Shown here in pieces: positions 13,733-15,604 of a stretch of DNA of 15,604 nt. A program made the position numbers and the translations under genes. Every line of letters starts with the position of its first letter. Position 1 is the stretch's first letter. Below the pieces are notes generated by a model, which saw nothing but the letters and a program-made list of their open reading frames with translations, searched no databases and was not told where the DNA came from. The DNA comes from Bacteroidales bacterium (GTDB lineage Bacteria; Bacteroidota; Bacteroidia; Bacteroidales; UBA7960): contig PWIY01000311.1 in the NCBI GenBank assembly GCA_003560215.1, forward strand, positions 1 to 15,604, in the 5' to 3' direction.

Positions 13733-14632
13733 ATGCAAGAAGCAAGGTTTTACAGCAGGTTTGAAGGTGCACAGGTAAAGTGCGGGCTTTGCCCCCATCA
13801 CTGTTCTTTGCCACCCGGTCATAGTGGCTTGTGCCGGGTCAGGAAGAATGTGGATGGCCGGCTGATGACCCTGACGTACGGGAAAGTTTCCGGCCTTCAC
13901 ATGGATCCCATCGAGAAAAAACCCCTCTACCGGTTTTTTCCGGGCAGCCGGATCCTGTCTCTGGGCAGCTATGGATGTAATTTTCGCTGCCCCTGGTGTC
14001 AGAATGCATCAATCTCGCAGTGCGTGCCAGGCGACCTGCCTGACAGGCCGGCACATGATCCGGAAGACGACAGTTTGACCGAACCCTCAGATATTGTTGC
14101 CATGGCCCGGCAGCAGGGCAGTGTCGGGGTTGCCTATACCTATAATGAACCCGCCGTGTGGTTTGAGTATATGATGGATGTGGCCACAATGGTTCGCCAT
14201 CGCGGGATGCAGAATGTGGTGGTATCCAACGGGTATATAAATCCAGGACCGCTGAAAGAATTGCTGGAAGTGGCCGATGCATTCAACATTGACCTGAAGT
14301 CCTTTGACCCGGAATTTTACGGGCGTTATACCAACGGGCAGCTGCAACCGGTGCTGGATGCGCTGAAAGCCATCGCCGGAAAAGGCCGGCACCTGGAGGT
14401 CACCTTTCTGGTGATTCCCGGCCTGAACGATGACCCTGATCTGTTTGGGGAGATGGTGAGCTGGATTGCAGACCACCCGGGCAGGGAAACGGTACTGCAT
14501 ATTAACAGGTATTTTCCCGCATGGCATTTCAGCAATCCTCCCACGCCCATTGAAACACTTCAGGCTATGCAGTCAATTGCCGGGAAATACCTGAACCATA
14601 TATACCTTGGCAACGTGGGTCAGCGGGTTTAA
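13733..14632 (+). CDS. amrS: AmmeMemoRadiSam system radical SAM enzyme
   Basis: A 299-residue radical SAM protein of the pyruvate-formate-lyase-activase-like AmrS family. The 4Fe-4S cluster motif CNFRCPWC gives C82, C86 and C89. An N-terminal cysteine-rich stretch (KCGLCPHHCSL ... GLCRVRKN: C17, C20, C24, C34) is typical of AmrS. Further family landmarks are AYTYNEPAVWFEY and the DAFNIDLKSF block. The reaction is not established; the name comes from co-occurrence with Memo-like and AMMECR1-like proteins. A GTG at 13715 could extend the frame by six codons into the preceding gene. ATG 13733 is preferred because it gives the usual MxEARFY start and lies two bases after the upstream stop. The Memo-like partner follows after 23 bases. 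Confidence 0.92.
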   Translation: MQEARFYSRFEGAQVKCGLCPHHCSLPPGHSGLCRVRKNVDGRLMTLTYGKVSGLHMDPIEKKPLYRFFPGSRILSLGSYGCNFRCPWCQNASISQCVPGDLPDRPAHDPEDDSLTEPSDIVAMARQQGSVGVAYTYNEPAVWFEYMMDVATMVRHRGMQNVVVSNGYINPGPLKELLEVADAFNIDLKSFDPEFYGRYTNGQLQPVLDALKAIAGKGRHLEVTFLVIPGLNDDPDLFGEMVSWIADHPGRETVLHINRYFPAWHFSNPPTPIETLQAMQSIAGKYLNHIYLGNVGQRV

Positions 14633-14655
14633 ACATTCACCAACACAGAGAAAAA

Positions 14656-15525
14656 ATGGACACGGAATCACAAATCAGGCAAGCGGCGGTTGCAGGAATG
14701 TTTTATCCGGCCACGGCCGGTGAAATTCGTTCGAAACTGGATTCGTGGAGTCAGAAAGCGAAAGAACGAACAGCCGGCCTGCGGGTTTCGGGAAAAATAC
14801 TCGGTGGTGTGCTGCCTCATGCGGGGATGGATTATTGCGCACATCATGCCCTGCCCTTTTTTGAGTTGTTGCGTCAGGCCGGTCAGCAGCCGGATACTGT
14901 GGTGATTGTTCATCCCAATCACAGCGGATACGGTCCGCCGGTTTCAGTGGACGGCCATTGTGCCTGGGAGACTCCGCTGGGCCGGGTGGCAGTGGATCCG
15001 GAGCTGGCGGAAGCCACCAGCCTTCCGGTGTCATCCAGGGCCCAGTTGAGGGAGCACTCCTCAGAGGTGATTGTGCCTTACCTTCAATATTACCTTAACG
15101 AGGGCTTCCGGATATTGTCGGTGAACATCCTTCAGCAGCGTGAGGAGATCGCACGGGAGGTGGCTGAAAGAATTATCAGTGGAGCAAACCAGACGGGTCG
15201 CCGTGTTTTGTTTCTTGCATCATCCGACTTTTCTCACTTTCTGTCACCCGAGGAGTCGACCCCGCTGGATGACAAGGTGCTGGAAAAAATCCTGGAAAAA
15301 GATGTTTCCGGGGTGGAAGATATGGTTCATCAGCACCGTGTTTCCGTTTGCGGGTATGGACCGGTCATGGCGTTGATGGAATTTGCAGCCCTGACTGACC
15401 CCGGGTATCATGTTGATCTGTTAAGCAGAGGGCATTCGGGAGAGGTGATCCCTTCGGGCAAAGTAGTCAACTATATATCTTTGCTGTTCTCATCCATTCA
15501 TAAACAAACAGGAGAAACGTCATGA
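14656..15525 (+). CDS. amrB: AmmeMemoRadiSam system protein B (Memo-like)
   Basis: A 289-residue protein of the Memo family, which has a fold like class III extradiol dioxygenases. Conserved blocks are RQAAVAGMFYPA near the start, LPHAGMDYCA with H55, VHPNHSG with H86 and H89, LREHSSEV with H134, SSDFSH with D191 and H194, and CGYGPV with C232. H55, H86 and C232 align with the human Memo1 residues H49, H81 and C244 that form the metal/catalytic site. Biochemical function in bacteria is unknown. It follows amrS by 23 bases and overlaps the next gene by 4 bases (ATGA), so the three are translated together. No AMMECR1-like gene (amrA) is visible within the window. Confidence 0.93.
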   Translation: MDTESQIRQAAVAGMFYPATAGEIRSKLDSWSQKAKERTAGLRVSGKILGGVLPHAGMDYCAHHALPFFELLRQAGQQPDTVVIVHPNHSGYGPPVSVDGHCAWETPLGRVAVDPELAEATSLPVSSRAQLREHSSEVIVPYLQYYLNEGFRILSVNILQQREEIAREVAERIISGANQTGRRVLFLASSDFSHFLSPEESTPLDDKVLEKILEKDVSGVEDMVHQHRVSVCGYGPVMALMEFAALTDPGYHVDLLSRGHSGEVIPSGKVVNYISLLFSSIHKQTGETS

Positions 15526-15604
15526 AATACATCAACGTTCTGTTTTTCATCTTTATGGTGGTCATGAATTATCTGGCCAATGCCCTGCCCCTGGGCGGCA
15601 AAAC
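15522..15604 (+). CDS. TspO/MBR-like membrane protein (N-terminal fragment, runs off window)
   Basis: Twenty-seven codons are present. They encode a hydrophobic first helix (VLFFIFMVVMNYLANALPL) ending in LGGK. The MNYLANALPLGGKT stretch matches, from memory, the start of the tryptophan-rich TspO/MBR-related proteins found in Bacteroidetes, where it precedes a TGE...PNLFxPAGYxFSIW region. The ATG overlaps the amrB stop by 4 bases, so expression is coupled. The key Trp-rich and aromatic residues are outside the window, so the family call is tentative, but a membrane protein is certain. Confidence 0.55.
   Translation, partial: MKYINVLFFIFMVVMNYLANALPLGGK

Noticed and set aside
1..15604. CRISPR array, insertion sequence, prophage or integrative element
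   Set aside because: No regularly spaced repeats, transposase or integrase genes or flanking inverted repeats were seen. Gene content and codon style look uniform.

Overview
The window reads as chromosomal DNA of a Bacteroidota bacterium, probably of the Bacteroidales/Marinilabiliales type. The gene content and protein sequences fit that group. Several intergenic regions carry its promoter signature, a -33 TTTG and a -7 TAnnTTTG; the 19-base spacing is exact in front of the tRNA-Leu and rplY genes. The tRNA gene does not encode CCA. About 16 protein genes and one tRNA are present, densely packed, and no intergenic stretch exceeds 300 bases. I see no insertion sequence, phage gene, CRISPR array or other obvious sign of transfer.

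Layout. (1) 1-1840, minus strand: an RprX/RprY-like sensor kinase and the first 26 codons of its response regulator. Upstream lie a -7-like element and three TTAAC direct repeats on a 10-base period. (2) 1890-2533, minus: iron-type superoxide dismutase with its promoter. (3) 2606-2784, minus: tRNA-Leu(CAA) with a consensus promoter and a terminator. (4) 2835-5270, plus: housekeeping block prs - rplY/ctc - pth. (5) 5341-6071, minus: PnuC-family vitamin transporter. (6) 6163-10908, plus: four-gene signalling cassette closed by a strong hairpin terminator. (7) 10928-13036, minus: MgtC/SapB-family membrane protein, then an M19 membrane dipeptidase lipoprotein. (8) 13167 to the end, plus: tightly packed Tag-like DNA glycosylase, AmmeMemoRadiSam radical-SAM enzyme, Memo-like protein, and the start of a TspO/MBR-like membrane protein.

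The most interesting part is region 6. It encodes a six-TM hybrid histidine kinase, a receiver joined to a HisKA_2-type kinase (a response regulator whose output is a kinase), a receiver-LytTR DNA-binding regulator, and a class I SAM methyltransferase. The methyltransferase resembles the PhcB family annotated for 3-hydroxy fatty acid methyl ester synthesis. The gene set parallels the Ralstonia phcBSRQ quorum-sensing operon: signal-making methyltransferase, membrane sensor kinase, receiver-kinase hybrid and response regulator. I infer a candidate lipid-methyl-ester-like cell-cell signalling system, or at least a phosphorelay coupled to a methyltransferase. The domain architectures are read directly from the sequence; the signalling role is inference.

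Other regions worth attention are the phased repeats upstream of the RprX-like kinase, the recent in-frame hexapeptide duplication in that kinase's sensor domain, the altered base pocket of the Tag-like glycosylase, and the amrS-amrB pair linked to a TspO-like gene.
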